DNA of 64,000 nucleotides from Anseranas semipalmata (taxonomy: Eukaryota > Chordata > Aves > Anseriformes > Anseranatidae): contig VXAA01003989.1 of assembly GCA_013399115.1 (NCBI GenBank), positions 891,889-955,888 of the forward strand. The letters are read 5' to 3'. Below the pieces are notes generated by a model, which worked only from the letters and a program-made list of their open reading frames with translations, made no database searches and was not told the origin of the DNA. Position 1 is the stretch's first letter; the number at the start of each line of letters is the position of its first letter. A program made the translations under genes and the position numbers. Below are positions 1 through 12,128 of this stretch, in pieces.

Positions 1-15
1 TTTTTGTCTGCATAG

Positions 16-182
16 GACTGGCTCCTCACATCTGTAATCTCCTAATAGAAACTGTGGCTCTATACTTGGAAGTAGATGATAAAAGCAGCTCCAAGACAGC
101 AAATGCACTTCTTCTGTCCTTGCTCGACATTTTGCACTGCATGCTGATGTATACAGCAAATATTGTACGCCAGACTTTACAG
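16..182 (+). CDS. ULK4: ULK4 internal coding exon (first in window)
   Basis: This is an internal coding exon, 167 bp. A pyrimidine-rich tract at 1-11 leads into the acceptor CATAG at 11-15, and the donor is CAG|GTATGG at 182/183. The reading frame starts on the second base of a split codon, so the upstream intron is phase 1, and it leaves in phase 0. The translation runs LAPHICNLLIETVALYLEVD, then a serine/lysine-rich turn, then LLLSLLDILHCMLMYTANIV, ending RQTLQ. The alternating Leu-rich helices fit a HEAT/ARM-type helical repeat. I recognise this with the next two exons as the C-terminal part of ULK4, a predicted pseudokinase linked to neuronal and ciliary function. The kinase domain lies upstream of the window. 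The family call rests on recalled similarity, not on a search. Confidence 0.85.
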
Positions 183-3094
183 GTATGGAGTTTATTTCCT
201 GGGGGTGCTAACCATCTTAACCAATATTTAGATACTTTCTTGTTGTCCTAATAATGAATTTCCCACTATTCTAACTTTATAAAATTTTTAGTTTGGTGGA
301 AAGAGAAGAGCATGCATTTACACCTGCTTCCCCGGCTTATGTACTTGCCTGGCTAGAATATTCATTTTGGCCTCACTATGTGCTGGAAACACAGATCTTA
401 GCTGAATGCTCCATTTCTGTACTCCATAAATAGTTTAATTCAACATTTTCTTGATGATAGTTCAAAGCCTTTTCCTTCAGTTCATTTAAAAAAAAAAAAA
501 AAATTAGTCCATAAAAAACAGTATCTTTTTATTATTAATCAGATGTATTGTACTTGAAAAGCATATGTAAACCTCTGCATGTGCACTGACAAAAGTATTC
601 CCCCTCTTATGCTGCTAGTCTTTTAAGTTTCTGTTTGAACCACTGCAAAACACAGCATTAATAGAGCTGCTTCCTCTAGTGAAGACTTCCTCTTCCTTAA
701 GAGCAGAGCACAAAAAGATATTAATCAAAGAAATTGCACGTAATTTTTAACAACAAAACAAGAAAAAGAATTTGTCCTTTTTTAGACATGATGCTAAACT
801 GACGATGTTTGCTTTGATTTTAAGTGATCCACCAAATTCCTTCAGTTAGTCAGCTGAAAGTAACTTCTGTATTTAGGCTACAAACAACAACACTTTTCAA
901 TTTAGATCTGATGGTACAATACCTTGGCTTTTTCAGGTCCTCTAATAGCAGACTCTGTAATGGTTTTCTCTTCTAAGAATCGCTTTGCAAATCAAATTTT
1001 GTAGGCTAATTGCTGGTTGTCATATTGTTAGCAGCACTCCATGTAATCAGAGAACTAAGTTCTGTACGTATGCTCTGTGCAAGTGGTGAGGCCAATTATA
1101 CTGGAGGACATGAGGAAAAAGGATCTTGCACATGGATTGACAATATTAGTGAAACTGATTATTTTTGTTTATATGCAGTAAGTCTAATTTACATCTATAC
1201 ATTCAAAGCCAAATTCTATCCTGGCTTTACATGAATACATCAGTTGATTGTATTCATCAAGCTCCTGTATTAAGCAAGCTCCTGTAGCTTGCTTAACCCA
1301 CAAATCAATTCACACATCAGAAAAAAAAATACAATCCATTTCAAGGAAACACCAATTCAATTCACAGTCCACTAGAACTCCAGCTACAGATTTGTTCACC
1401 TTCAATCAAAGTAATTTTGTTTGCTCTGGAAGACTAATGGGCAAGAGGCAGCTTGCGGTTTTAAAGTACTTATCCAGCTGGGTAGGCAAAACATGACAGC
1501 ACATTTCCTTCCCATTTCAGTACTTTATGCTGGATGGTGCTGGTAACTATATCCAGCTTCATTCAGGAATTTGCTCCCTGTGGTCCAAGTATTTGTATTT
1601 TAATGGAAATGGTACAAAGGTTTGGATTAATCTGCATATCTGCTTTGGAGCAGTTTCATCATATCATGTTACACAGGTGATCCACAGTAGTTGAAAGTAT
1701 TTTACAATCTCGATTTAAGAAGTAGACTCAGTATTTAGGGACTTAATGTAAGTTTAAGTATGGTGTGGTATATATCCTTTATATACATATAAAGTATAAT
1801 TCCTTTAGTGAATATCATTTTCAAAGGCACTAGTATATAAAAGTTGAAGCAGTCAAATATCCTTGATGGAGGATGTCTTCTGATCCAAACACTGATCAGA
1901 TAAAGCTGTTGTAGATTTTGCTGAAGTGAAAGTGGCTCACTTCCCTTTCTTGGTTAATATAAACACTCAATTTTTTTGTCTTCTATGCACTATGTCTTTT
2001 TGCCCTTCTTGGACTTCAGCACTGCAGTGAGTCTCAGTGAGGGACATACCAATGTGTCTTGTTACTGAGAAACAGCTCTTCAGAGCTCTTTTATTCCAGA
2101 ACTCCGCCTGGAAGAAAGGCATTATCCGTTCAACTCATCAAAACCAACAGTGGAGCTTCAGCAGTAATGGCTCCTGTCTCTGGGGACCTGCTCTTGTGCT
2201 CACTTAACCAAACAAAAATCCTTGGTTATTATACCCGGGTGATGGTTTAAAGATTAAGCTTTAAATGAAACACTATACGAAATGAATTTTAAATGTGTCC
2301 TCTAGGTAAAACATTTAAGTTTTCCTCTAACAGCTAGACTGTATAGAGTCAGGGTCCAAAGCTTCTGCAAGATGATGAAGTTAAAGGAAAAATCTTGCAA
2401 GCAGACCTTTCTGGTGTCCTGGGGCACAGATGGGTCATGATAGCACTTCCTGGGATGGCTGCGTGTTTTGATGAGGGGGGATGACAATGTTCAGAATTAC
2501 AAGTAGTAACAGATATTATCACAGACTTTGTTCACTTACAGATTTTATTATTCCTATTTAAAAAATAATTTAAACTATTAGAATATATTATGAATATTTC
2601 AGGATACAAAATGGATCAGAAAGGCAAAAGTGGACATTGTTGCCGAGAATCCTAACTTTTCAATTATCTTGATTTTCTCGTTTTGAGTTGCATTTAAAAT
2701 TGTTCTTAATAAAGGAAAAAAAAATGAATGAACTTTAATGTTAAAATTGACATGTTGATAGAGAGTACAGATTCATAAAACATTTATGGCTTTAAAACGA
2801 TCTTTTGCATATACAGTTTATAGCATTTCGTTGAATAAATGTCATGTAGGTCAGTACGTTTGGCCTGCGCAGAACGGGCCTGACAGCATGAGTCGCTTTT
2901 GCTTTGTGCTTATTGTTACAGACACAGGGAGTGCAACTGCTCATTGGGAGTTCAGGAATACTTAACTAGAAAAGAGTGTATAGGTGTCCTTCAAACTTTT
3001 GTTCAAATTTTGACCACCTAATGGACCTAATTTGTTTCTCATAACTGAACAGTCACCAAGGCTGCTTTTTTTTTTTTTTCCTCATCTTATTAAG
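183..3094 (+). other. ULK4: ULK4 intron between first and second window exons
   Basis: This is a phase 0 intron with donor GTATGG at 183. It ends in a long poly-T/pyrimidine tract (about 3066-3090) and the acceptor TTAAG at 3090-3094. It contains a poly(A) run at 488-503 and an 11-bp perfect hairpin at 1270-1296. I found no additional exon, RNA gene or recognisable transposon. Short open frames in both strands look random. Confidence 0.8.
1270..1296. repeat. Perfect short inverted repeat (11-bp arms, 5-nt loop)
   Basis: The left arm TTAAGCAAGCT (1270-1280) is the exact reverse complement of the right arm AGCTTGCTTAA (1286-1296), with CCTGT between them. A 9-base word GCTCCTGTA also occurs twice, at 1261 and 1279. 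It is intronic, with no sign of function. Confidence 0.7.
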
Positions 3095-3193
3095 GCTCAG
3101 AAAACTGGCACAGGAGGGGACACGCAGGCTGCTGAAGACCTTCTGCTTATCAATAAACCCCTGACGGACCTAATTAGCCTGCTTATTCAACTG
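3095..3193 (+). CDS. ULK4: ULK4 internal coding exon (second in window)
   Basis: This 99-bp exon encodes exactly 33 codons with phase 0 at both ends. It is preceded by a strong polypyrimidine tract and AAG acceptor, and followed by donor CTG|GTGAGA at 3193/3194. The protein begins AQKTGTGGDTQAAED and continues LLLINKPLTDLISLLIQL. The first part is a polar linker and the second an amphipathic Leu-rich helix pair. It joins in frame to the exon ending RQTLQ and to the exon starting LPSEDIEIF, with no room for a missing exon. This is one of the segments by which I recognise ULK4. Confidence 0.87.
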
Positions 3194-6100
3194 GTGAGAA
3201 TTTGCTTGTTTGTAAGCCTATTGGAATGTCACTGAAGTTGGACTTACTCAACAGAATTCAATATCTTAGAGCTCTGTTTGCTAGGTTTTTATTTTTATTT
3301 TTTTAAGCTTCTACCTAATACAAGGCAAGGACTCATATTTTTTAAGGAGTTATAGGTCACAGTGACTTACAGGTTACAAGTGACATCAGAGTAAGTCTGT
3401 CCAAGGATAGAATTGGGGCAGGCTCCAGATTCTCAGTTGGGATACATATGTATAGCCAAATTTTAGCCCTTGAAAATGAACTAATGATCACTGTACAGGG
3501 AAAGGATTATATTCAAAATCTGAAAACAAGTACTACTACCTACTACCATTAGAAAAGTCAGTAAACTTAAAATTAGTTTACAGTGAGTGATTACCTTTAA
3601 TATTATTTCCTTGGGTTTGAGCCTCCTGAGTTTTTCTTAAGGGTTTAGTTTGATTTTAACATGATCCTGAGAGATTTATGGGGTAGGAACGGTCCCTGGT
3701 GGCCTGTAATCATCTTTCAAATCTCTCTGTTTAAAGTCAGTCTTTTCTGGGCTTTACGAGACATCACGGTGCTGCACTGAAATCTCTGCAGAGAGCTATA
3801 GTGTGTCCCTGACGCATCCCACCAGTTCAGCTGCCATCATACTGTGACAGAGATTTGTATTGGCCATGTGTGTAACAACTTAGAGCAGAGGGATGCTTCT
3901 TGAGTCGGACAGGGCTTTTAGAGGCCTGGTGTACTGCCTCTGCCTTTTATTCTACATAAGGTGAGTGAAATGGTATTTGAAAATTTCCCTGAGCATATCA
4001 CACAATCATTTCTGGGTTGTTTTTCTTGAAGACATTTCAGATTCGGTGTTCTCTTCCAGCCCCAAACTTCTTGAAGTTGTTCCTTATCATTTAAATATAG
4101 GTTGTATTGTGATATCAATACCTGTGGCCCTTTTACTACTTTTAGCACTGTCTATCTTCTATTTTGGGAAAAGTGTGATTCCTTTTTTTTTTTTTTTTAA
4201 TTAATTTTTGGCAATGTACTTGTTGCTAAGTCCACCTTTGATAGATTTATTTCAACCAGCCATTGACAAAGACTTTTTGGAAATGTTCACTGAATGACCT
4301 GAAACAAAGTGACTGAATTTCAACTATATAATATTTCATCTTCATAAATTCTTTTATTTTCTATTAATTTTTTAATCACTACATATGGTAAGACATGAAG
4401 AAATGCAAATATTCCTTTAAAGTGAAACTAGACATAAATTTAAATCCATTAACTCCCTAAAGAACAGAAAATTAAAGGCCAAGCTTTACTCAGCCTGTAC
4501 CACCTGGAAGTCGTTTTTTATAAGTTTTTAATTAAAGGATAGGATAATTGTATAGTTAGCATGTACTGATTAGATTCTGACTTGCCCTTGTATTTCAGAA
4601 ACATGGCTGCAAATTACCAGTAGGTTTTGCTTTGTTCTGTATTTCTACAGATTCCAGTATGTTGAAAATACTTACTTAAAATCTGCTTGTTTTAACATAC
4701 AGGTAAAGAGGAAAGATCATTGGTGCTTCTTCATTTTTTTTTCTAAATTCTGTTAAAGATTTTGTAAAAGTGAGGGATTTTCTCTTGTGTGTGTGTGTTG
4801 TTCTTTATATACATGTGCTTTATTGGATAAATGAACGTTATTTTATCTAGTTTTGTTAAATTTTGTATCCTCCATGCATTGCTGTGTTAAACTTTTCCGG
4901 GTAAGTCTGAAAGAGTTTGAACAATGGAACAAGAATTTTGAAAGTTAGGATCCAGCTGTTTAAAATATTTTATGCTCTAATTTCTTTAAATAGGAATAAA
5001 TTCTTTGTGCACCACTTTTACAATCTGTTTCTCCTGGTACCTTTGTATACAAGTGCAAGAGCTACAGTGAAAGCTGTGGCACGGATTTAGAGCTGCTCTC
5101 AATAACTGCCACTACAGGTGTTCTTACCATAGTGGAGTATGAAAGACAACAAAGAATGCATTTGCGCTGTGAGAAGGAAGGAAATAGCTGATTTATTTTC
5201 ATTGCTAATTTGTTATGATGACTTTTTTAAATGTTGTGTCTTGTAGTGCTGGGATTGAGTTTTGCTTTTTGGCTTTTCAGGGAAGCATCTGCTACAGTTG
5301 GACTGTACTGGCACTATATGGAGAATAGGCATGCTTGGGGAATATCACAGGCTGGTTGGGTGGTGTGCCAGTACATCATTGACCCACACTCATCCTGCAG
5401 TCTGATAATTTCTTTATTCTATGAGAAAAATACCCCATCTGATAAATACTAACCCCTTTGACCTTATGCACACAGTTGCCCCTTTATAATATACTGGTAC
5501 TCATGGCTTACAGTACCTTAACTGTTGCCATCTCCTGCCTAGCTGCTGTCAGCTTCTTGTGTCTTGCTACCAGCAGAGTCAAATGAAGCCAGCACTGAAA
5601 TGATGTCTTGTGGATCTCTCAAGATGTGTATTCCTACCCCGCTAACAGGCCTACCTAAGCTAAAGTTCTGTTGCACTACCAATAATAGTCCTCTGTACTG
5701 AGCTGTGAAGCTAGGTAATCTTTTATTATTGTGCTGACGCATTCTGTTCTTTGTGAACTTCATTTTCAGGAGTTAGCGTATGTCTTAAATTCCAAACTAA
5801 CCATCATGTTAAGATATTAAGTTCACATTATTTTCTCTGATTTGCTATTTCTACCCATCTTACCATATTTATGGTTTCTTATGCCACCTTGACTAATTGG
5901 TTTCCCTCATTGATATGTATATCCCTTAACTAGATGATTGTTCCATGCCCCATTGATTTGTCCATTTATTTATTTTCTTTGAGATCTACATGTTTATCTC
6001 TCTTAATAATCCTTCAAAAATCAATGCGAGTTAAACTTGAAAATGTCAAAAACTTAGAATCAAATTTTCCATTCTGTAATTATGATTCAGTCTATCACTT

Positions 6101-9100
6101 TGGGCGTAGCAAAGCAAGTGTAGAAAACCTAGATTGCATGTAAATGAAACTTCAGAGTTTTTAAGAACGTGAAAGAAGAAATAATTACAAGATCTGTCAG
6201 GCAGAAAACGTTGCAAATATGTAGAATTCAATATTTAATCCCATGATCAGTCTGCTGTTAATTGATCAATAAGAGGAAAATAAATTGAGCATTTAGTCTT
6301 CTGCTTGGCAGCTACATGTTTAAAAGTTGATTACACTTAGCTTTTTTGTCTAATGTTTCTCCACTTAAAACAAATCTGATTTGATTATTATGCTGAAACT
6401 TTAAGCTATTGTAGAATATATAAAATACCTTCTACTATTTTTATTACTAGTTATACTGAAAAAAAAAATGTAATGTTTGCTGACATTTGAAATGACTTCA
6501 GTGTGGATTTTCAGAAACTTTTTCAAACTTCAAAATTAAAAAAAAAAAACCACAAAACTTTTACTTCTGAAGGTTCATTAGCTAGCCTGATCAGCGATAC
6601 AAATGAATAACCTAATTTTCTCCTTCATTACATGGGCTTCCATAACTCTAGCATGCTATTGCATTTGTGCTGGCAGCTAAATCAGAGGGCTCAGCTTACA
6701 AGTGATAACTTCCTGGAAGCCGAATGAGCTTTTTAGACAGCTGGAATGGCTGTATTACCTTGTCAGTACCTATAAAAAGGAGTTTCATCTCTCTGTAGAT
6801 CCTAGATTTAGATCCTAGATGTAGGTCCTTCAGTCTTCTCTGCAGCCTATCACACTGCTGAGAGATAACTTTTCTTGTCTTCTCATGACAGGCTTCTTCA
6901 TTATAGTGTAAAATTTGTAATTGGTTATCATCTTCAGGATGTCTGGATTTTACTGTTGACTGACCAGTTAATCATGTGCAAACATGAAGAGGACAAATAT
7001 GGAGCCTCAGTGCACATGGATGAATGAGATGATCTTTTCTAGGTCCTTTCTTTCTCTACACTCCACTGGCTGTAAGGCTGTGCCTTGACTTCAGTTTCAG
7101 AGCACATGAAGGTATTTGCCAATGAATAATGAAAATGACTGCAGAAGAATGATAATCCTGCAGACTGTGCAGAATTTTATTTTGCATTTCTTAGGAATAG
7201 AGACAGTTCTGTGGTCAGGGTGGGAAGACATAGGTTTATGTCCTATATTGTATAATGTATTGCTGTGATTGTATTTGAAATGTTATCTCTGAAGTATGTT
7301 TGAAGGATTCTCTTCCACAAAGCTACCTTAAACAAACAAACAAACAGAAAAAAACAACAGAGGAAATAAGAATATATTGTCATAAGCCCAGAACTTCAGA
7401 ATAGGGATTTAGTTTCTCAGCAGTTAGACTAGATTAAGATGAACTGAAAATACATTGTTTTTTAAAATATTTTCCCTTAGGTATAAGGACAAAAATTTTG
7501 CCCCAAGCCAAAATATAATGTTTTAATTTTTCATTTAAACTGTGCATGTTTCCTGATAAGAATAGCATAGTAAAGGTAGCAGATTTAATAGTGATGTTTT
7601 GCTTTTACGTTTTGTTTAATGTTTGTAAAATCATCTTCCCTATAGTTCCCAATGGTGCTTCCTGTACAGCACGTTCTGTAATTACATTACTGATGTAATG
7701 AACATCTATCTCTTATCGTAATAAACTCTCTTTGTGTTTAACCTCATTAATGCACTGAAATAGTGTCCCCTCTGGGTAATCCAGACAGTTTCATTGTAGC
7801 TCTAAAATTAGATGCTGTAACAACTCCAACAGTGTGAAAACTGCCACTTCAGCTGAAATGATCACACAGTTCCTGCAATGGTTTGCAATTCATGAACACA
7901 CTGCAACTGGGCTCAAAATTAAGGTATTTTTGACAACAGACTACAAAAATATAGATGTGTAATAACAAGAAACCTGCTTTTCACCCCTTAACCTTAAAAT
8001 ACACAGAGCAGGTTCTATTTAGAAATGAAGTAGAATTTTAAGTTATGAGCCTGTTAACAGGAGGTAATAACTTGGCCATAAAAATTAAGTAAAAGGAGTG
8101 CACTTTCATTGCACAAAAATCTTGCCTTGAAGCATTATTTTAAAATTTTGAGCTCAAAAAGAAATCTACAGTTCTGAATTGTAGAATGGCAAAAAATATG
8201 ACTTTATCTGTTCCTTAATTTATTTTAAGGTGCCGAATTTTTTTTCAAGCTATATGCTAGCCCAGAATATTAAAAACTGTGTGGAGAAAGAGTACTAATA
8301 TTTCTACCTTGCTGAAGGACTGAATCCATTATCCCCTCTAAGACTGATAAAGCAAAAAGAAGTGAAAGGCAACTAGAGGTTTTTCCTCTGATGATGAAAT
8401 ATTAGGGGGCAGACCTTTTCTTACAGAGTTAGAACTCTAGTTTTTCTTGGGTGTCTTCTCCCCTGAAAGAACAAAAACTTAAGTAGATGTCATCATGAAA
8501 AACTATAAATGCATTAGACTTGAAATATACTTCTTCATATCAAATTGAATTGTTATGAATAGAAAAATGAGAACATTATTCCAGCTGATTAAGCGATGGA
8601 CCATCCATCTATATTCTTTTGTTTAGCAATATGATTCTAGCTTTTCTGTTCCTATTAGACTTGAGATACTATTTACTCGAGAGCTGAATTTTCATTCCTT
8701 GGTTTGCTATCTTTATTTATTATATTTTCAGTCATTGCTTTTGTTCATGCCAACAATTTTCTTCAGATCTCCTGCTTTTTATTACTATTAATGAAAGTAC
8801 TAACACAGACTGGCAGCCAGTGTTAAATTTCAGGGTACCAGCTTATGACACAACATCTAAATCACTATTTGTCAGTAGTGAAATAGCATAATGGTGAGAG
8901 TTATGAGTATGTATGCATAAGCATTTTTCTCTATATAGGGACATTGCTGAGAGTTCCTCTTCCACCTTAATTATTGATGGGTTAGACTGTAGGCTAATGA
9001 TTCTCAGACCCTCCAGAGTAAATCCTATCTTTCCTATCAGACTTGTTTTCTCTTTCTTCCAAAGCCTATGCTGTTTTCGTTTTATGCCATAATTTTCTAG

Positions 9101-9686
9101 GATGACAGCAACTTGCTCCACAAACTATAGGTAACACTGAAGCTCAAAGGGATGCTGGTATAGCCGAAAAGCCCAACAAAAAACAGGGGATGAAGGACTT
9201 CATTGCCATTTGTGATTGAATAGCATGATGCCACAGCTGGCAAGTACTATGAACCCTGGCATGATACTGGTGGCTGGGTTTGGAGGATGGTTGCTGACAG
9301 CTTGAGAACCTGTGAAGAGCAAGTATATCTGACACATAGACATGCTGGAGGGAGGTTTTCAGGATCTTCTTTTCTCTTGTTTCTTTTCTGGGGGAAAAAG
9401 GACAACAGCTACAATAGTAAAAGGTTGGGCATGCCAGGAGGAGGTAAGTAAAGCCATCGGCCAAAGCTCAGCTCCTCCTCACCTTAGCCACAGTGTTGCA
9501 CTGTTTCACTGACTGGGAACTCCTGCTGAAGACAGCCTTGTGGTGATAGCCTGCTGTTTGGATTCCTTGGGAATAACACTGAACAGGCTGGTGTGCCCTC
9601 CTGGTCCCAGGAAGAACTACAAAGAGCATGGTGCTTTTTGTGTTTCTTCATGCAAAATTGCTCTAGGGGCAGTCCTCTGCAGAGAT

Positions 9687-9734
9687 TTCCCTTCCCTTCC
9701 CTTCCCTTCCCTTCCCTTCCCTTCCCTTCCCTTN
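9687..9734. repeat. (TTCCC)n pentanucleotide tract with unresolved base
   Basis: This is a pure run of about nine TTCCC units ending in a single N at 9734. It is pyrimidine-rich on the + strand and GGGAA on the other. The N probably marks a sequencing or polishing failure at the tract end, so the true length may differ. Open frames that run through it (9484-9893) owe much of their length to the repeat. Confidence 0.9.
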
Positions 9735-10847
9735 TTAGTGAACATCTCAGAAAAGACCTTGGCAACAGTCTCACTTCCAAGTATGGCTACTGAGATTTTT
9801 GATTATGCATGGGATTTTGTGCTTAGGGAGATCAGGAAACTGGCCTCTGCTGCAATACCAGGGCAAGGACATACCTGTTCAGATGTTCACTGATTTTTAT
9901 TTTTTTTTAGTTAGCCAACAAACCACACTTGAAAATTGAATATAGTTCATGTACTATGATTTCAGGGGGTGGTTGGTTTACCTGTCTGCCTGATGTGGTA
10001 ACAAGCTGTAAGTTAGAGAGTGCTGCTTTTGAATGGGATAAGAGACATATGTTAAAGTAGTGTAATGTTTCCTTCCTTTATCTAATAGCATTTTTTTTCA
10101 GTGAAGGAAGTAGAAGTCAACTCAAAGCCCCCAGTGAGATCAGTGGATGTTTTTTTGTTTTGATAAGGACTGAAGATATAAATAGAGCTATAAAGCTTGT
10201 TACTGTTTGTAGTTTTTCCTCCTTTATAGCTTTGCTATTTATGTTGATGATATCATTAGATAATTCTGGATATTGGAAGAGAAACAATCAAATATGTGGC
10301 ACCTAGACTGGAGCGAAGAGAAAATGTAGCAAAACTGTAAAAGAAATAGCTGCTGTGGTCCTGTCACTTGCATAGCATTAGGTCAAGTAGAATGTGATGT
10401 GTCTTGGGGCTATGTATTCAGAGCTTACATCTCAGTTCAGTCTGTTTTAAACAGCCAGCTCTGTGAAGCTAATGGAAAGCAGGTTCGAATTTGCATGCAG
10501 ATCCCTGGGGATCTGCTGCTTGGATATTTAAGGAGTATGTCTCTGATGATATGTTTCCAGATTACTTTAAAGTACCTGTATGGGTTTAAAATGAAAAAAC
10601 TTGTGAAGTTCGTACTTCAGATTAAATAAGTGATCATTATTGGAATAGTCGGGGATATTATATAAATGGCTGGACAGATTATTTTTTTCCTTTGAATTGT
10701 TGGTAAGGATGGTCTGTTACCCATACTGTAATATAGCTTCTTTGTGATTAGTATTTTTGGAATTAAGAAACTGGGTAGGAGTAATGAAATGTTTTCACAC
10801 TTCTACACCTTATTGGTAAGACCACCAGTGGTATATTTTGTTCAGTT

Positions 10848-10950
10848 TATAGATTGTAAGGCCAGAAGGGGCTACTGTAGTCATTTAGTCTGCTATCTTT
10901 TATAACACAAGACATAGGACTTTCCTGAATTAATTCCTCATTGTACTAAA
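10848..10950 (-). mobile_element. Old CR1/L3-like LINE 3'-end relic, antisense
   Basis: Starting TATAGATTGTAAGGCCAGAA, the segment has the layout of an antisense CR1-type LINE 3' end: an ATAGAT-like terminal word, a 'ggaccagaaggg..ctactgt..catttagtctg' stretch, then a degenerate 'ataacacaagacatagg' portion. It is much more diverged than the CR1 at 14.6 kb. I recognise the pattern from reptile and bird genomes, but the exact family is uncertain. Repeat-library masking would settle it. Confidence 0.45.
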
Positions 10951-10955
10951 GGGTT

Positions 10956-10985
10956 TTGTTGTTGTTGTTGTTATTATTATTATTT
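10956..10985. repeat. (GTT)n/(ATT)n triplet repeat
   Basis: About five GTT units pass directly into about four to five ATT units, giving a short compound microsatellite just beyond the old LINE relic. Confidence 0.85.
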
Positions 10986-11942
10986 AGAAAAAAATACTAT
11001 TGTGTTATATAAATTGTCTGTGATAGAGAATCTGTCTCAGTTCTGAGGAAAGTTGTTTCTGTGGTTAATTGCCCTTATTAATGAAAGAAAGAAAAAAAGA
11101 AAATTATATCTTCCCTCTAATCTGAAATTGCTTTAGATAAAGTTTTGAGCCATCATCTCTTACCAGTCCTTCTTCAGGTATAGGAATAAAGCTATCCTTA
11201 GCTTCTTTTTCTCACATGGAACAAAAGAATATGATCAAGTGCCCAAGATAGAAATCATTTTGATAGTGGTGTCATACTACCAGAAGGTCATTTAAAAATG
11301 GCTATTAGCCATATCCCCAAATCTTTTCCATGATTTTGTTTCCCAAGAAAGAGTTCCTTCATTCCATTGCTAGGGCCTGATCCAGTGTCCACTCTTCAAA
11401 GCAGTACAGAAAAGCTGGAATTCAGAAAAGAGCTCAAAAAATATTTTAAATCTGCAAAAAGTACCTCCTAATGTGACTCGCTTAAAATCCATTAAATAGC
11501 TAGATAGCCTGTGCTCTACCTCAACCAGGAGCCATAGACTTGACTTAGAAATAATTAAATGAAGTTTTATGGTGTGCATTATGCAGAAGATCAGACATCA
11601 TTACTATAATGATACTTTCTGATTGTACTGTTTCTATTTTAAAGCTAAATATATGGTCTGAAAATAACAGAATTGGGAGCAATGTTTTCAGTTCTTTTAC
11701 GATGTCAATATGGGTATGCTATTTGATATGATCATAACTGAGACATAGTTATAATGCTGCTTAAGAATAAATATATTTTAGTTACATTTTCATCACTTTA
11801 TTAAGCTTAGTTTAATGAAGTTTTGAGTCAATCAACTAGAAATGATTCTTTCCTGCCACAATGTTAATGTTGATATTTTGAATTCCCGGTGATACACAAT
11901 TTTTCTGAAATTGGAATTTGATTTTTGTTTGTTCATTTTTAG

Positions 11943-12128
11943 CTTCCCAGTGAAGATATTGAAATATTTGAGAATGCCTCACAGTGCTTATCATTACTGG
12001 TTCAGCTGTATGGAGGGAACAGTCAGGAGAGCATGTCTCCAGAAAACATGGACAGCTTTGCTGAAGTGTTGAAATCCAAAAAAGATACACGACAACTGAA
12101 GCTTTTGTTGAGAATTATAAAGAGACTG
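11943..12128 (+). CDS. ULK4: ULK4 internal coding exon (third in window)
   Basis: This 186-bp exon encodes 62 codons with phase 0 at both ends. The acceptor is TTTTTAG|CTT and the donor CTG|GTGAG at 12128/12129. The product starts LPSEDIEIFENASQCLSLLV, then QLYGGNSQESMSPENMDSFA, then EVLKSKKDTR, and ends QLKLLLRIIKRL. The helix-turn-helix layout (Leu-rich, then polar loop, then Leu-rich) fits another HEAT/ARM repeat. It follows directly on the previous exon's LLIQL. The open frame runs on past the donor into intron sequence, which is read-through and not protein. The exon or exons encoding the remaining C-terminus were not seen in the window. Confidence 0.87.

Larger units (their letters stand above)
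3194..11942 (+). other. ULK4: ULK4 intron between second and third window exons
   Basis: This is a phase 0 intron of about 8.7 kb with donor GTGAGA; the acceptor TTTTTAG ends at 11942 after a T-rich tract. It holds a poly-T run (about 4182-4198), an AAAC-type simple repeat near 7331-7346, a (TTCCC)n tract with an unresolved base at 9734, and an old CR1-like 3'-end relic at 10848-10950 followed by GTT/ATT triplets. Minus-strand open frames at 8843-9780 partly coincide with a slightly GC-richer patch but resemble no protein I know. No extra exon is needed, since the flanking exons join in frame. Confidence 0.75.

Noticed and set aside
9484..9893. Open frames of 98 and 117 codons on opposite strands
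   Set aside because: Both run through the (TTCCC)n tract and the N at 9734; low-complexity translation.
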